From: an uncultured Muribaculaceae bacterium
Lineage (GTDB): Bacteria; Bacteroidota; Bacteroidia; Bacteroidales; Muribaculaceae
NCBI GenBank assembly: GCA_934675575.1
Contig: CAKUQQ010000003.1
Span: forward strand, 174,586 to 238,585
Length of the DNA stretch: 64,000 nt
Reading direction: 5' to 3'
The number at the start of each line of letters is the position of its first letter. Position 1 is the stretch's first letter. Made by a program: the position numbers and the translations under genes. This document shows, one piece after another, positions 41,676 through 50,329 of this stretch. Under the pieces are notes generated by a model. It saw only the letters and a program-made list of their open reading frames with translations, was not told the origin of the DNA and did not search any database.

Positions 41676-41753
41676 TGGTAGAGACGAAGGGATTCGAACC
41701 CTTGACCTCTGCAATGTGACTGCAGCGCTCTAAACCAGCTGGGCTACGCCTCT
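41676..41753 (-). tRNA. tRNA-Val (anticodon CAC)
   Basis: A 7-bp acceptor stem (AGAGGCG with CGTCTCT, one G-T pair), discriminator A and an encoded CCA. The anticodon arm is CTGCA, loop GTCACAT, TGCAG, giving anticodon CAC. The T-arm AAGGG/CCCTT has loop TTCGAAT. The D-stem has one C-A mismatch, and position 32 is G, slightly unusual. Reads GTG codons. Confidence 0.93.
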
Positions 41754-41919
41754 ATGTTTCGTTTAGCACTGCAAAAGTATAAAAAAATTGCAGATGTGGC
41801 AACATAAAATGGCGTTTATTTCAAAATTTTATTTTTGATGTTTGCTTTTTTGTTGGTTTTATTGGCTTGTATTGGCATTTTTTTTAGCTTGACATTAAGC
41901 CGAAATGGTGGGTTTTGAT

Positions 41920-41939
41920 TAATTTTGTTGCAACAAAAT
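41920..41939 (+). promoter_or_regulatory. -7 element overlapping a perfect 18-bp palindrome
   Basis: TAATTTTG (41920-41927) overlaps ATTTTGTTGCAACAAAAT (41922-41939), a perfect palindrome. A regulator bound here would cover the -7 region of the promoter for the GLUG-repeat gene. The rest of 41754-42076 is AT-rich and shows nothing else recognisable. Confidence 0.5.
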
Positions 41940-42076
41940 GTAAATTCATTTTGCTTTTTTAATAAAGCGTGAAAGCTATTTCTGCTTTGTTGGTTATGAT
42001 TTGTAACTCTTGGCGTTGTGAACACGCTTATAACCAATGTTTGAATTATATATTGCTAATCAAAAATAGAAAGCCT

Positions 42077-45000
42077 ATGGTAAAAAAGATTTATCTGTTT
42101 GTTTTAGTTGCCCTTTCTGTGCTCACCGCAAGCGCGTGGGACGGAGAAGGCACGGAGTCGAGCCCGTATCTGATTAAGACGAAGGCTGACTTGATTGAGC
42201 TGTGCACGCAGACCAACGTGTCGCTGCTCACTTACGACGGCGTGTATTTCAAAATGACCGCCGACATCGACCTTGAGGGCGACACCCAGTTTACGGGTAT
42301 TGCCACAACGTCGTCGAACAACACTAAACGCTTTAGCGCAACGTTTGACGGCGACGGACATGCCATTCATGGCATCAACATAGATGCTATGGACTGGAAA
42401 GTTGCGCCCACTGAGACGTCGCTTGGCACGCCTAACGGCACAAAATGCACCAACAACGTGGGCTTCATAGGTTATCTGGGCGTGAAAGGAACGCTCAAAA
42501 ACCTTGTGATTGCCCGTGACAACAAATTTGTGCTTTTTGGTTATGGCGCAGCCCTTGTGGGACGCAATTATGGCACTGTGACCGGTTGCCGCAACTATGC
42601 TAACATCATTGGCTACTCATCGGACATCGGTGGCATCGTGGGCCAGTCAGAAAAAGGCTCGGTTATCTCCGACTGCCTTAATGCCGGCTACATAAGCACC
42701 GGTTTCGTGGAAAACGGCGGCATTGTGGGCAAGAGCAGCGGCATTGTGGAGCGTTGCATCAACTTGGGCCGCGTGGAGAGCAGCGTTATCTCCACGTTCA
42801 AGGCATCAAACAAGACCGGTATCGTGGGTGGTATCGTGGGTAGCGGCTACGGTGCCCTGGTGCGCGATGTTGTAAATCTGGGAACTGTGGTTGCCGCCTA
42901 CAAGGCCGGAGGCATCGTGGGCAGCTGGGAAAAGCCATATAAGGAGACCACAGGCTCTGGCTACAACGACATGTATCGCGCAATAAGCGCAGGAACCGTG
43001 CTGTGTGACAACCGCGCCCAAGAGGGTGGCATTGCCGGTATAGACGGCACACTCGGCAAGACGGAAGATGTGTATTGGGACGCCCAGATAGCGCCACTGC
43101 ACGCCATGGCTCTCAATGCTCACGAGAACACTACCGGAGTGGAGACCTCGGTGCTGACAAGTGGCACACCGCTGGCAAACTACTCTGCCGACGTTTGGTC
43201 GTTTGAGGCTGGCAAATATCCAGTGCTGAAAGTCTTTGCCGGCGATGCCGAAGTTGCTGCTGCCCGCAAGGTGATTTTGTCGATACCCTCGGGCAACAGC
43301 ATCAGTGACCTTAAAGTGAACTCAACCTTGAGCACCGACGACGGCTGCAAGTGGGTTCTCAAGCAAGGCACGGCATTTGGCTTGAATGGCAACACTCTGG
43401 TGACACCAGCCACGGTGTCGAAATTCACAGCCGACACTTTGGTTGCCACAGTGGATAACTTTGAGAAGCAATTCCTCGTGACGAGATTTCAGGCCAATCC
43501 TCTCAACGGCGAAGGCACGGCCGAAAGCCCATATTTCATCAGCAGCGTTGACGACTGGAACAATCTGGCCGAATACATAGAGGAAACTCAAGCATCGCTT
43601 GATGGCAAGTATGTGAAACTTGCGGCTGACATTGATTTTGCCGACAAGACATTTGTGCCGCTGTATAATGGCGGTGTGGCAGAATTCCAAGGAACATTCC
43701 TCGGCAACGGCAAGACGCTTAAAAACATAAGTTTTGCGGCAACCACAGTGAATCAAGGCGCGTTCCGTATGATTGGAGCTAAGGGCACAGTGCAAGATTT
43801 GACCATTTCGGGTGAGATGACTACAAAATTTGCTTGCACTGGCGGTTTTGTTGGCGCACTTAAAGGTACACTCAAAAATTGTGTTAACCGCATGAACATC
43901 ACTTCCACCAATGGTGGTTATGTGGCAGGTTTTGTGGGTCAGGCTTCTGGCACGGCACGTTTGCATAACTGTGTGAACTATGGCAACATCACTGCCAAGA
44001 ACAACTATGCCGCAGGCGTCGTGGCGCAGGCTGTGGCCGATGGCGTGGTTTATGACCACTGCGTGAATGAGGGCACAATTCTCAACAACGGCACAACAAC
44101 GCTGCAATGTGTGGCAGGAATTGTGGCCTACAGTAAGCAAGCACAATTTATAGAGTGCCACAACACCGGCAAGATTTTGGCAAGCGACCCGACCAAGGTG
44201 TCGGCACTGGCTGGTATAGCCGCACAGTTGTTCTGCGAGGGTGAGGGCAGCCCGGCAAGTTATTTCAAGAATTGTTACAACACAACTGACCTGGAAGGCA
44301 AGACTGTGCTCGCCGGCATATTGGCCGACGTGTCAACCAACACCAAGAAAGTGATGGAGGGCTGCTACAACACTGGTAATATCAGGGTGATGACAACCTC
44401 CAAGACAAACCTGCTGCCATCAGCTGGTGTGAGCGCATATTACATTCCTGGTGACTCTTACACCGACTGCTACAACACCGGCAACGTGACCGCTGACGTG
44501 TGCGGCGAGATTGCTGGCGTAGTGGGCAACTTCAAGACTGGCGCCAACGACACTACTGCCGTGGTGACAATCAAGCGTTGCTACAACACTGGTAATATTT
44601 CTGCTCCATTCAGTGTGGTGGGCGGCATTGGCGGCTCGCTCTTCGACGACGTGATTACCATTGACAGCTGCTACAACACTGGTAACTTGAGCGGCTTGTT
44701 CATGGTGGGTGGCATTGTGGCTTCGTTCAGAGGCCCGACGAACCATGTGACCAATTGCTGGAACGCCGGCACTGTGACTGGTGCTAACCGTGTGGGTGGC
44801 CTGATAGGTTGCGACAACGGTCAGAACCGCATAGACAACTGCTACAACACCGGTGCTGTTAAGACCAACTCAAAAGACATCACCGACACTTCAAGCCGCG
44901 AGACGAGCTACTCGATAGGCGGTTTGGCTGGTGAGGGCAGTTCTACATACACCAACTGCTATAATATGGGCACTGTGACCGGCAACAACTTGACCGGTGG

Positions 45001-45703
45001 ACTCATTGGCAATGTGTCGAGATTGCGTCCGGCAAAACTCATCAACTGTTACAATGGTGCCAAGGTGGAGTGCTCGCTCACTCAGAACTACGGCAACCTG
45101 ATAGGTGTTGATGCCGACAGCACCAACACTGTGGTTGAGAACACATATTTCGTCACTGACTATGGAACAAATGCCGTTGGCACAGCTCACGGCACAGGCT
45201 TGACAATAAAAGAACTTGCCGGCAGCAAGGTGCTTGGCAACGCATACACGGCTTCTGATGCTTACTCGCTGCCAGTGCTTGTGGCTCGCGCAAACGACGA
45301 CTTTGCCAAGGTGTATTCCGCATCGGTGGTGCTTGCTGATGGCGACACATTCAGCAAGGTTTCTCATGCGTTCAATGTGGGTCAGCCGGCCGATGTGGCT
45401 TGGACCGCTTCGTTGGCAGGAACTACATTCGACGGCAATGACGTGCGTCTGCCGGAGGGCTATAGCGGAGAACTAAAGCTCACTGCAACTTGTGGCGCTG
45501 CAAGCCGCTCATTCGACTTGACACTTGCCAACTACACTGGCGTTGACGGCGTGACCGCAACCGATGATGTGACTGGCACTGCCTACTATGACCTTAAGGG
45601 TGCATTCCTTGGCGGAAAGCGTCCTGTGGCAGCAGGCATCTATGTGGTGAGCGAAACGCATCGCAGCGGTGCTGTTACAACACGCAAGGTCGTTGTCCGC
45701 TAA
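42077..45703 (+). CDS. Large secreted GLUG-repeat surface protein with C-terminal sorting-like domain
   Basis: 1208 residues from ATG 42077, chosen because it opens MVKKIYLFVLVALSVLTASAWDG, a signal peptide; the frame extends to 41969 without one. The body is made of GLUG-type beta-helix repeats with the recurring pattern CYNTGN followed by VGGIxG (for example GGIVGS, GGLIGN). At least eight cysteine-headed copies lie between about 740 and 1010. A Cys/Asn-poor beta region with GEGTxSSPYxI starts each of two large blocks (near 22 and 480). The last 60 residues (YYDLKGAFLGGKRP, AAGIYVV, RKVVVR) look like a type IX secretion sorting domain. A surface adhesin or glycan-binding role is plausible, not shown. 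Confidence 0.82.
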   Translation: MVKKIYLFVLVALSVLTASAWDGEGTESSPYLIKTKADLIELCTQTNVSLLTYDGVYFKMTADIDLEGDTQFTGIATTSSNNTKRFSATFDGDGHAIHGINIDAMDWKVAPTETSLGTPNGTKCTNNVGFIGYLGVKGTLKNLVIARDNKFVLFGYGAALVGRNYGTVTGCRNYANIIGYSSDIGGIVGQSEKGSVISDCLNAGYISTGFVENGGIVGKSSGIVERCINLGRVESSVISTFKASNKTGIVGGIVGSGYGALVRDVVNLGTVVAAYKAGGIVGSWEKPYKETTGSGYNDMYRAISAGTVLCDNRAQEGGIAGIDGTLGKTEDVYWDAQIAPLHAMALNAHENTTGVETSVLTSGTPLANYSADVWSFEAGKYPVLKVFAGDAEVAAARKVILSIPSGNSISDLKVNSTLSTDDGCKWVLKQGTAFGLNGNTLVTPATVSKFTADTLVATVDNFEKQFLVTRFQANPLNGEGTAESPYFISSVDDWNNLAEYIEETQASLDGKYVKLAADIDFADKTFVPLYNGGVAEFQGTFLGNGKTLKNISFAATTVNQGAFRMIGAKGTVQDLTISGEMTTKFACTGGFVGALKGTLKNCVNRMNITSTNGGYVAGFVGQASGTARLHNCVNYGNITAKNNYAAGVVAQAVADGVVYDHCVNEGTILNNGTTTLQCVAGIVAYSKQAQFIECHNTGKILASDPTKVSALAGIAAQLFCEGEGSPASYFKNCYNTTDLEGKTVLAGILADVSTNTKKVMEGCYNTGNIRVMTTSKTNLLPSAGVSAYYIPGDSYTDCYNTGNVTADVCGEIAGVVGNFKTGANDTTAVVTIKRCYNTGNISAPFSVVGGIGGSLFDDVITIDSCYNTGNLSGLFMVGGIVASFRGPTNHVTNCWNAGTVTGANRVGGLIGCDNGQNRIDNCYNTGAVKTNSKDITDTSSRETSYSIGGLAGEGSSTYTNCYNMGTVTGNNLTGGLIGNVSRLRPAKLINCYNGAKVECSLTQNYGNLIGVDADSTNTVVENTYFVTDYGTNAVGTAHGTGLTIKELAGSKVLGNAYTASDAYSLPVLVARANDDFAKVYSASVVLADGDTFSKVSHAFNVGQPADVAWTASLAGTTFDGNDVRLPEGYSGELKLTATCGAASRSFDLTLANYTGVDGVTATDDVTGTAYYDLKGAFLGGKRPVAAGIYVVSETHRSGAVTTRKVVVR

Positions 45704-45742
45704 GCTAGTTTAGCAGAATTAATTTGACAAATAACGAATATT

Positions 45743-45793
45743 AATCCGGGCATCGGGGTTTTTACTTTTACCTCGGTGCCCGGATTGTTTTTT
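45743..45793 (+). terminator. Terminator after the GLUG-repeat gene
   Basis: AATCCGGGCA (45743-45752) pairs with TGCCCGGATT (45777-45786), with a further inner TCGGGG/CCTCGG pairing, followed by GTTTTTT. Confidence 0.85.
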
Positions 45794-45809
45794 GCTGCAG
45801 TGGGTGGCG

Positions 45810-46520
45810 TTATTTGCGTGAACTTATGGAATTGATGAGCCAGGAAAAGGCGCGAGCGGTGCGAATGTCGTTGTCTTGGAAGTGGTTGCCGACATTCCAC
45901 TCAAGGATGCAGCGGTCAGTGTCCATTGCACTGCACAGCAGACTGTGCTGCGTGGTGATGCAGCTGTCCACGTTTTTCATTATGGCAGTCTTGGTGTGGT
46001 GCTCTTTGTCGCCCAGGCTCAGATACACGCTGTTGGCCGTGGGGCGGTGCGACTTGGCATAGTCGAGCCAGCCGGGAAACCACACCGATGGCGACACTGC
46101 CGCCGCTCCGGTAAATGCCGGCTCCTGATAGGCACACCACAGGGCAAATAGCCCGGCAAGTGAGTAGCCACCGATGAGGGCAGGCGCATTGTTGGCACAA
46201 ATAGGTGCAAGGTGCGGCATGAGCGTGCTTGTGATGTAGTGCAGTGTGTGTTGCGCACCGCTGCCAAACGGCATGTTGCCGAAAACCGGAGGTGCCGTCC
46301 ATGGCGACAGCTCGTCGTGCCAGTGCTTTATTTCTATGGCGGCAAGGCAGAAATTTGCCTTGCTGGCGTTGGCCTCGATGGCTGCGACCTCGTTGTCGAG
46401 AATTGTGAGGTCGTGGCCGTTGACTGGCTGAATCAGCATGAAATCTGCAGGCTCGTCACCGGCATATATAGTGCATTGTTGGCAGCCTATTGTCTGCCTT
46501 GACTTGTTGAGGTTTGTCAT
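45810..46520 (-). CDS. Alpha/beta-hydrolase, putative esterase
   Basis: 236 residues from ATG 46520. The longer frame to 46547 is rejected because a -7 box (TAACTTTG on minus, 46544-46551) lies there. No signal peptide. Nucleophile elbow GGYSLAG with Ser120, an acidic region LGDKEHHTK near 190, and a C-terminal GNHFQ likely holding the catalytic His. This is the pattern of the putative-esterase (esterase D/Fes-like) family. Cytosolic; substrate unknown. Adjacent genes do not suggest a pathway. Confidence 0.8.
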   Translation of the reverse strand: MTNLNKSRQTIGCQQCTIYAGDEPADFMLIQPVNGHDLTILDNEVAAIEANASKANFCLAAIEIKHWHDELSPWTAPPVFGNMPFGSGAQHTLHYITSTLMPHLAPICANNAPALIGGYSLAGLFALWCAYQEPAFTGAAAVSPSVWFPGWLDYAKSHRPTANSVYLSLGDKEHHTKTAIMKNVDSCITTQHSLLCSAMDTDRCILEWNVGNHFQDNDIRTARAFSWLINSISSRK

Positions 46521-46573
46521 AATCTTTTGTGGCGTTTTGCACGGCAAAGTTAGTGATTATGCCAGAGCGCGCG

Positions 46574-49174
46574 CTATGGGTTCTTTGGCACTTTCATGTC
46601 GGTGTTGATTATTTCGCCGTCGTCGGTTATGCCCTCTATGTGCAGATTGAGAGTGGGGCTTGTGGTGTCTGACGTGTAGAAGTCAAACTCTGATGTGCCG
46701 TCTTGACCAATTGTCACTATTGGATTCCAGTAGATTGTGGAGCGCAAGTCGCGCATAGGGTCGGTGGCGGAGGCGACATCGTAGCGTGGAGTGTACTTCT
46801 GGGCTGGTTTCTGGCAACCAAGCGGCGAGTGGAGTTTTATGTCCATGGGGCGTTCCCAGCCCGATGTGTAGCCGCGCTTGGTGACAATCATCACCATTCC
46901 GCCAAAGTTGTCCTTCACGGCGCGTGTGGAGAACAGTGTGGGCACGTTGAAGAAGTGTATGCTCTTTACTGTGCTTATGTCAATCATGTCGGACAGCTGT
47001 TTCAGTTCCGACTGGTGCTCGTCGGCTGAGCGGTGCTCCTCGCCGTCGATGTAAAAAGCCACCGGCAGATTGTGGTGTGTGACTTTGTCGCCCATGATTT
47101 GCAAACCGGGAATGGCGCGTATTGCTTGTTCGAGCGTGGTGTAGTGCCATCGCTCAATGTCGTCTTGCTTGAGGGTGCTGAAAGCCTGTGCCTCATATTT
47201 GTCGTCGCTTTTGCGCTGCTGGCTCACCACAATCTCGCCAAGCATTATGCTGCCGCCGTTGAGGGCGCGCAGCCACGACCCGTCGTTGGCGGCGAGATGG
47301 CCTGTTTGTTGACTTTGCATCGCAGTTGTGGTGGCGTAGGGCAGCGGTAGTGGCGTGATGCTCGGAAATGTGTCGGCTTCTATGGTCACGTTGCGCATGC
47401 GCTTGCCTTTCTTGTCGCGAGCCAGAATGATGAATGTCACGCTGTCGGGGAATGAGCCTATGGGGAACATGAACTGGCCGTTTTTATCGGTTTTGCCCAC
47501 GTCTATGAAATTTGTCTTTGACTCAATGACTGTGACCGATGCTCCGTTCACAGGCTCTTTCTTCCAGTTGCTGCACACTTGTCCGGCCACGTATTGAAAC
47601 TCTTCAAAGCCAATTTTGGGCTTGGCGTAGCGGCCTTGCAGTACGGCAGGTATGTCATAGCGTTTCCAGCCTTGTGTTAGCAGCAGGGCATCGAGTGCGC
47701 CGGAGCGCACGGCAGAGTCGGCAGGAAAATAGTAGCCTGGGTTTTCGATGTTGCCTTCAAGTTCTGATTTCATGAGCAGATTGGCTGCTATTTGGTTGGT
47801 GGAGTCGGGCGTTACCGTGTTGTCGTCGGTGACACTTACGGCAAAGTTGCCTTTGGGCAGCTTGTAGCCCAACAGCTTCACGGTTGCTTTCACGCGGCTG
47901 CGCGAAGAGTAGGCCGTGCTGTCGGTGCTGACAGCGGCCTTTTGCCGGCCTTTGCCGGCCGCAAAAAACAGGCGTGAGCTTAGCACATTGTCGGCAGGGT
48001 CGAGCAGCAGGGCCTCGACAACTCCGGGTTTTAGCGCGGCAGCGTTGACCAGCAGGCCGTCAACGCCTTGCAGCTCGGTGGCAAAGACGAGCACACCGCG
48101 TTGCAACAGGGCAATTTTTGAACCATTGGGCACATTGCCTTGCACCTTGATGTCGATTTTGCTTCCGCTTGGCAAAAGGCGCAGAGCTGCTGCGCGAGCG
48201 TCGGCTTTGGGCAGAGTCACATCTTGCTTGTTCGAGCCATAGGAGCATGTGGCAGTGTAGGTATCGCCAGGCTTAACGTCGAGTTCAAACGTGCCCATAC
48301 CGGCATGTGTGGTGGTTATGTTGGCCACGACATTGCCGGCAGAGTTGACCACATGGCCAGAGACATTTATGCCGAGTCCGTTGCTGCCCACAGCCTTAAA
48401 TGCCACTTTGCACTTGTGGTCTGGCAGCAGATAGCCTCCTTCGGGAAAGAATTCCACTGACCACGCAGTTGCGGTGGTATCGGCAGGCAAGGCGATGTAA
48501 GTTGCGTTGTCGTCAAATTTCACGAGCACTGCACCACATTTTGCCTCCGTGGGGTTGAGTTTCACGTCAATTGGAGAGTCGGAGTGCTTGTGGGTGTGTG
48601 CTTTGCCGTCGGGTGTCACGTATTCAAACTTTGCATAGTCGGCAGTTTTTCCGTCAGCCGTCAGGTTGACAGAAAGCGTGATTTCTCCCTTGGAGTTGCG
48701 TGAGAAAGTGCGGTCGATAGAGGCTTTTGATGCTTGTGGCCTGACAATTTGTAACTGCTTGCGGAAAAAGTAGTCGGGTGTCATGTTCTCCATGTAGCGT
48801 GTGTATGCAGCCAGAGTGTAGGTGCCTGCCGGCAAATCGGCTGGCAGTGGCATATAGCCGCTGAACATAACATTGCTGTCGGCTTGAATCTTGACGCGCC
48901 GTTCTGTTGAGCCAAAAGGATTGATTAGCTCGGCATACACATATTTGCTCTCTTTCACTGGGTGATGGTTGGCCGCATTGACAACGAAAGCCCTGAGCCA
49001 CACGGTGTCGCCCGACACATAGCACTGCTTGTCGGTAGTGACATGGATTTTCTCCTGCGGAAATTGCGACCACTGATTGTCGAGGTGTGTGGCGATGGGG
49101 TCGTCACCAGCTGCTGCCACAATCCCCAATGTCATAGCTATTGTTAAGGCAAAAATGTGTAAAGTCTTGTTCAT
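46574..49174 (-). CDS. TonB plug/macroglobulin-like surface protein
   Basis: 866 residues from ATG 49174, which lies just downstream of a full promoter; the frame to 49204 is rejected. A signal peptide ends near GIVAAAGDD. Residues about 35-140 resemble an MG2 alpha-2-macroglobulin domain (EKIHVTTDKQCYVSGDTVWLRAFVV). Several beta domains follow, then a carboxypeptidase-like regulatory domain (about 545-620) and a TonB-receptor plug-like domain near 680-800 (LEQAIRAIPGLQIMG, FGGMVMIVTKRG). There is no barrel, so it cannot be a transporter by itself. Such proteins are common in Bacteroidota and of unknown function. Confidence 0.82.
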   Translation of the reverse strand: MNKTLHIFALTIAMTLGIVAAAGDDPIATHLDNQWSQFPQEKIHVTTDKQCYVSGDTVWLRAFVVNAANHHPVKESKYVYAELINPFGSTERRVKIQADSNVMFSGYMPLPADLPAGTYTLAAYTRYMENMTPDYFFRKQLQIVRPQASKASIDRTFSRNSKGEITLSVNLTADGKTADYAKFEYVTPDGKAHTHKHSDSPIDVKLNPTEAKCGAVLVKFDDNATYIALPADTTATAWSVEFFPEGGYLLPDHKCKVAFKAVGSNGLGINVSGHVVNSAGNVVANITTTHAGMGTFELDVKPGDTYTATCSYGSNKQDVTLPKADARAAALRLLPSGSKIDIKVQGNVPNGSKIALLQRGVLVFATELQGVDGLLVNAAALKPGVVEALLLDPADNVLSSRLFFAAGKGRQKAAVSTDSTAYSSRSRVKATVKLLGYKLPKGNFAVSVTDDNTVTPDSTNQIAANLLMKSELEGNIENPGYYFPADSAVRSGALDALLLTQGWKRYDIPAVLQGRYAKPKIGFEEFQYVAGQVCSNWKKEPVNGASVTVIESKTNFIDVGKTDKNGQFMFPIGSFPDSVTFIILARDKKGKRMRNVTIEADTFPSITPLPLPYATTTAMQSQQTGHLAANDGSWLRALNGGSIMLGEIVVSQQRKSDDKYEAQAFSTLKQDDIERWHYTTLEQAIRAIPGLQIMGDKVTHHNLPVAFYIDGEEHRSADEHQSELKQLSDMIDISTVKSIHFFNVPTLFSTRAVKDNFGGMVMIVTKRGYTSGWERPMDIKLHSPLGCQKPAQKYTPRYDVASATDPMRDLRSTIYWNPIVTIGQDGTSEFDFYTSDTTSPTLNLHIEGITDDGEIINTDMKVPKNP

Positions 49175-49201
49175 GAACAATGTTGTTTGGTAGAGAAAAC
49201 C

Positions 49202-49232
49202 CAAAGTTACACCAAAACTTCATCACCCCAAA
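49202..49232 (-). promoter_or_regulatory. Promoter of the TonB-plug/macroglobulin-like gene
   Basis: On the minus strand TTTG (plus 49229-49232), 19-bp spacer, TAACTTTG (plus 49202-49209). Full consensus match. Confidence 0.75.
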
Positions 49233-49286
49233 TACTTTCCACAATTTATGTGTTAATTTGTTCGATGGGTTTTTGTTGGGGTTGGG

Positions 49287-49652
49287 TTAGGTGATTGTGG
49301 TGATTGCGGGGTGGTGGGTTTTGAGTTTCTGTGGGAGTTTTTTGACGACTTCGCTGTAGCTGTGGTTGATGAGCTGGTTGATGAGTTTGTCTGACAATGA
49401 ACCGAAAATGTCGAGCTGGTTCCAGTATTTCTTGTTCATGTGCCAGGCACCTGTAATTTCAGTGTGCTGGTCGCGCAAGTCAATGGCCAGTTCGGGGTCG
49501 CATTTCAGTACAAACCACTTGGGGTTTTCGAGGTCAATCATTGCAAATATTTTGCCAAGCACTCTGAATGCGAGTGTGGTTTCGTCGAACGGAAAATCTT
49601 CGGTTGCCAGTGGTAACTGAATGCAATAGTTTCTTATTTCTTCGATGTTCAT
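49287..49652 (-). CDS. MmcQ/YjbR family protein
   Basis: 121 residues. MNIEEIRNYCIQLPLATEDFPFDETTLAFRV at the start, then GKIFAMIDL, WFVLKCDPELAIDLRD and AWHMNKKYWNQLDI are characteristic of the MmcQ/YjbR CyaY-like fold. The family is sometimes annotated as DNA-binding, but its role is not established. Stands alone, followed upstream by an acetyltransferase remnant. Confidence 0.9.
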   Translation of the reverse strand: MNIEEIRNYCIQLPLATEDFPFDETTLAFRVLGKIFAMIDLENPKWFVLKCDPELAIDLRDQHTEITGAWHMNKKYWNQLDIFGSLSDKLINQLINHSYSEVVKKLPQKLKTHHPAITTIT

Positions 49653-49673
49653 AGTTGTTTTTTGTGAGAGTGG

Positions 49674-49819
49674 TTAAGTTCCGGAATGAGAGATTGGTGT
49701 GTGTAAAGCAATAGTTCCATGCCGATCACTCCAAGCTCCAGCCCGAATTTCATGCCTACTTTTTCAAATTGTGACACTTGTTTGAATCCGAGTTTGGCGT
49801 GTGTCGCCACACTGGGACT
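49674..49819 (-). pseudogene. C-terminal remnant of a GNAT acetyltransferase
   Basis: An open stretch with no proper start encodes HAKLGFKQVSQFEKVGMKFG followed by GVIGMELLLYTHQSLIPEL and a stop. HxKLGFxxV with FExVGxKFG is the usual C-terminal signature of phosphinothricin-type GNAT enzymes. An in-frame TAA lies directly upstream at 49820-49822 and nothing upstream restores the acetyl-CoA domain. A short GTG-initiated peptide cannot be excluded. Confidence 0.6.
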
Positions 49820-49876
49820 TTATGGTCTTTGGCATGGGAGAAATGTAATGCTTTTTATAATCGTGTGGAGTGGCGA

Positions 49877-50275
49877 TTAAAAAATGTTCAAAAGCTCAAT
49901 TTCAAAAATTAGGGTGGAGTAGGCTGGTATGCCTGGCTGCGAGAATTTGCCATAACCCATTTCGGCTGGAATGTAAACTTCCCATTTGTCGCCTATGCAC
50001 ATGCGGCTCATGGCTATTATCCAGCCCTCAATCAAGTCGCTTAGACGCACTGCGAGCGGTGCGCCGCCCAAGCTGCTGTCGAACTTCTTTCCGTTGATGG
50101 TGCAGCCTGTGTAGTGAGCTGTGACCACACTTCGCAGATTGGGGTGCTTGCCATCGTTTTTGCCCTCGGCGAGCACTTTGTAGAATATGCCTTTTGGCAG
50201 TGGTTTCACGCCGTCTTCTTTCGATTTTGCCTCAAGCCAATCTTGGTTGATTTTAGCATAAGTCTTTTTGTCCAT
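49877..50275 (-). CDS. FKBP-type peptidyl-prolyl cis-trans isomerase
   Basis: 132 residues, no signal peptide. The FKBP domain covers about 45-131: VVTAHYTGCTINGKKFDSS, LIEGWIIAMSRMCIGDKWEVYIPAEMGYG and the terminal STLIFEIELLNI. A short helical extension precedes it. Catalyses proline isomerisation in folding; cytosolic. Possibly co-directional with but not tightly linked to the PBP4 gene (54-bp gap). Confidence 0.93.
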   Translation of the reverse strand: MDKKTYAKINQDWLEAKSKEDGVKPLPKGIFYKVLAEGKNDGKHPNLRSVVTAHYTGCTINGKKFDSSLGGAPLAVRLSDLIEGWIIAMSRMCIGDKWEVYIPAEMGYGKFSQPGIPAYSTLIFEIELLNIF

Positions 50276-50329
50276 AAATAGTGGAAATTATAGGATTGAA
50301 CGAAACGTCATTTTTTTTGCGATGATGCA

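Noticed and set aside
41969-42076. N-terminal extension of the GLUG-repeat protein
   Set aside because: The signal peptide begins at 42077; the extension has Cys-rich composition unlike an exported protein start.
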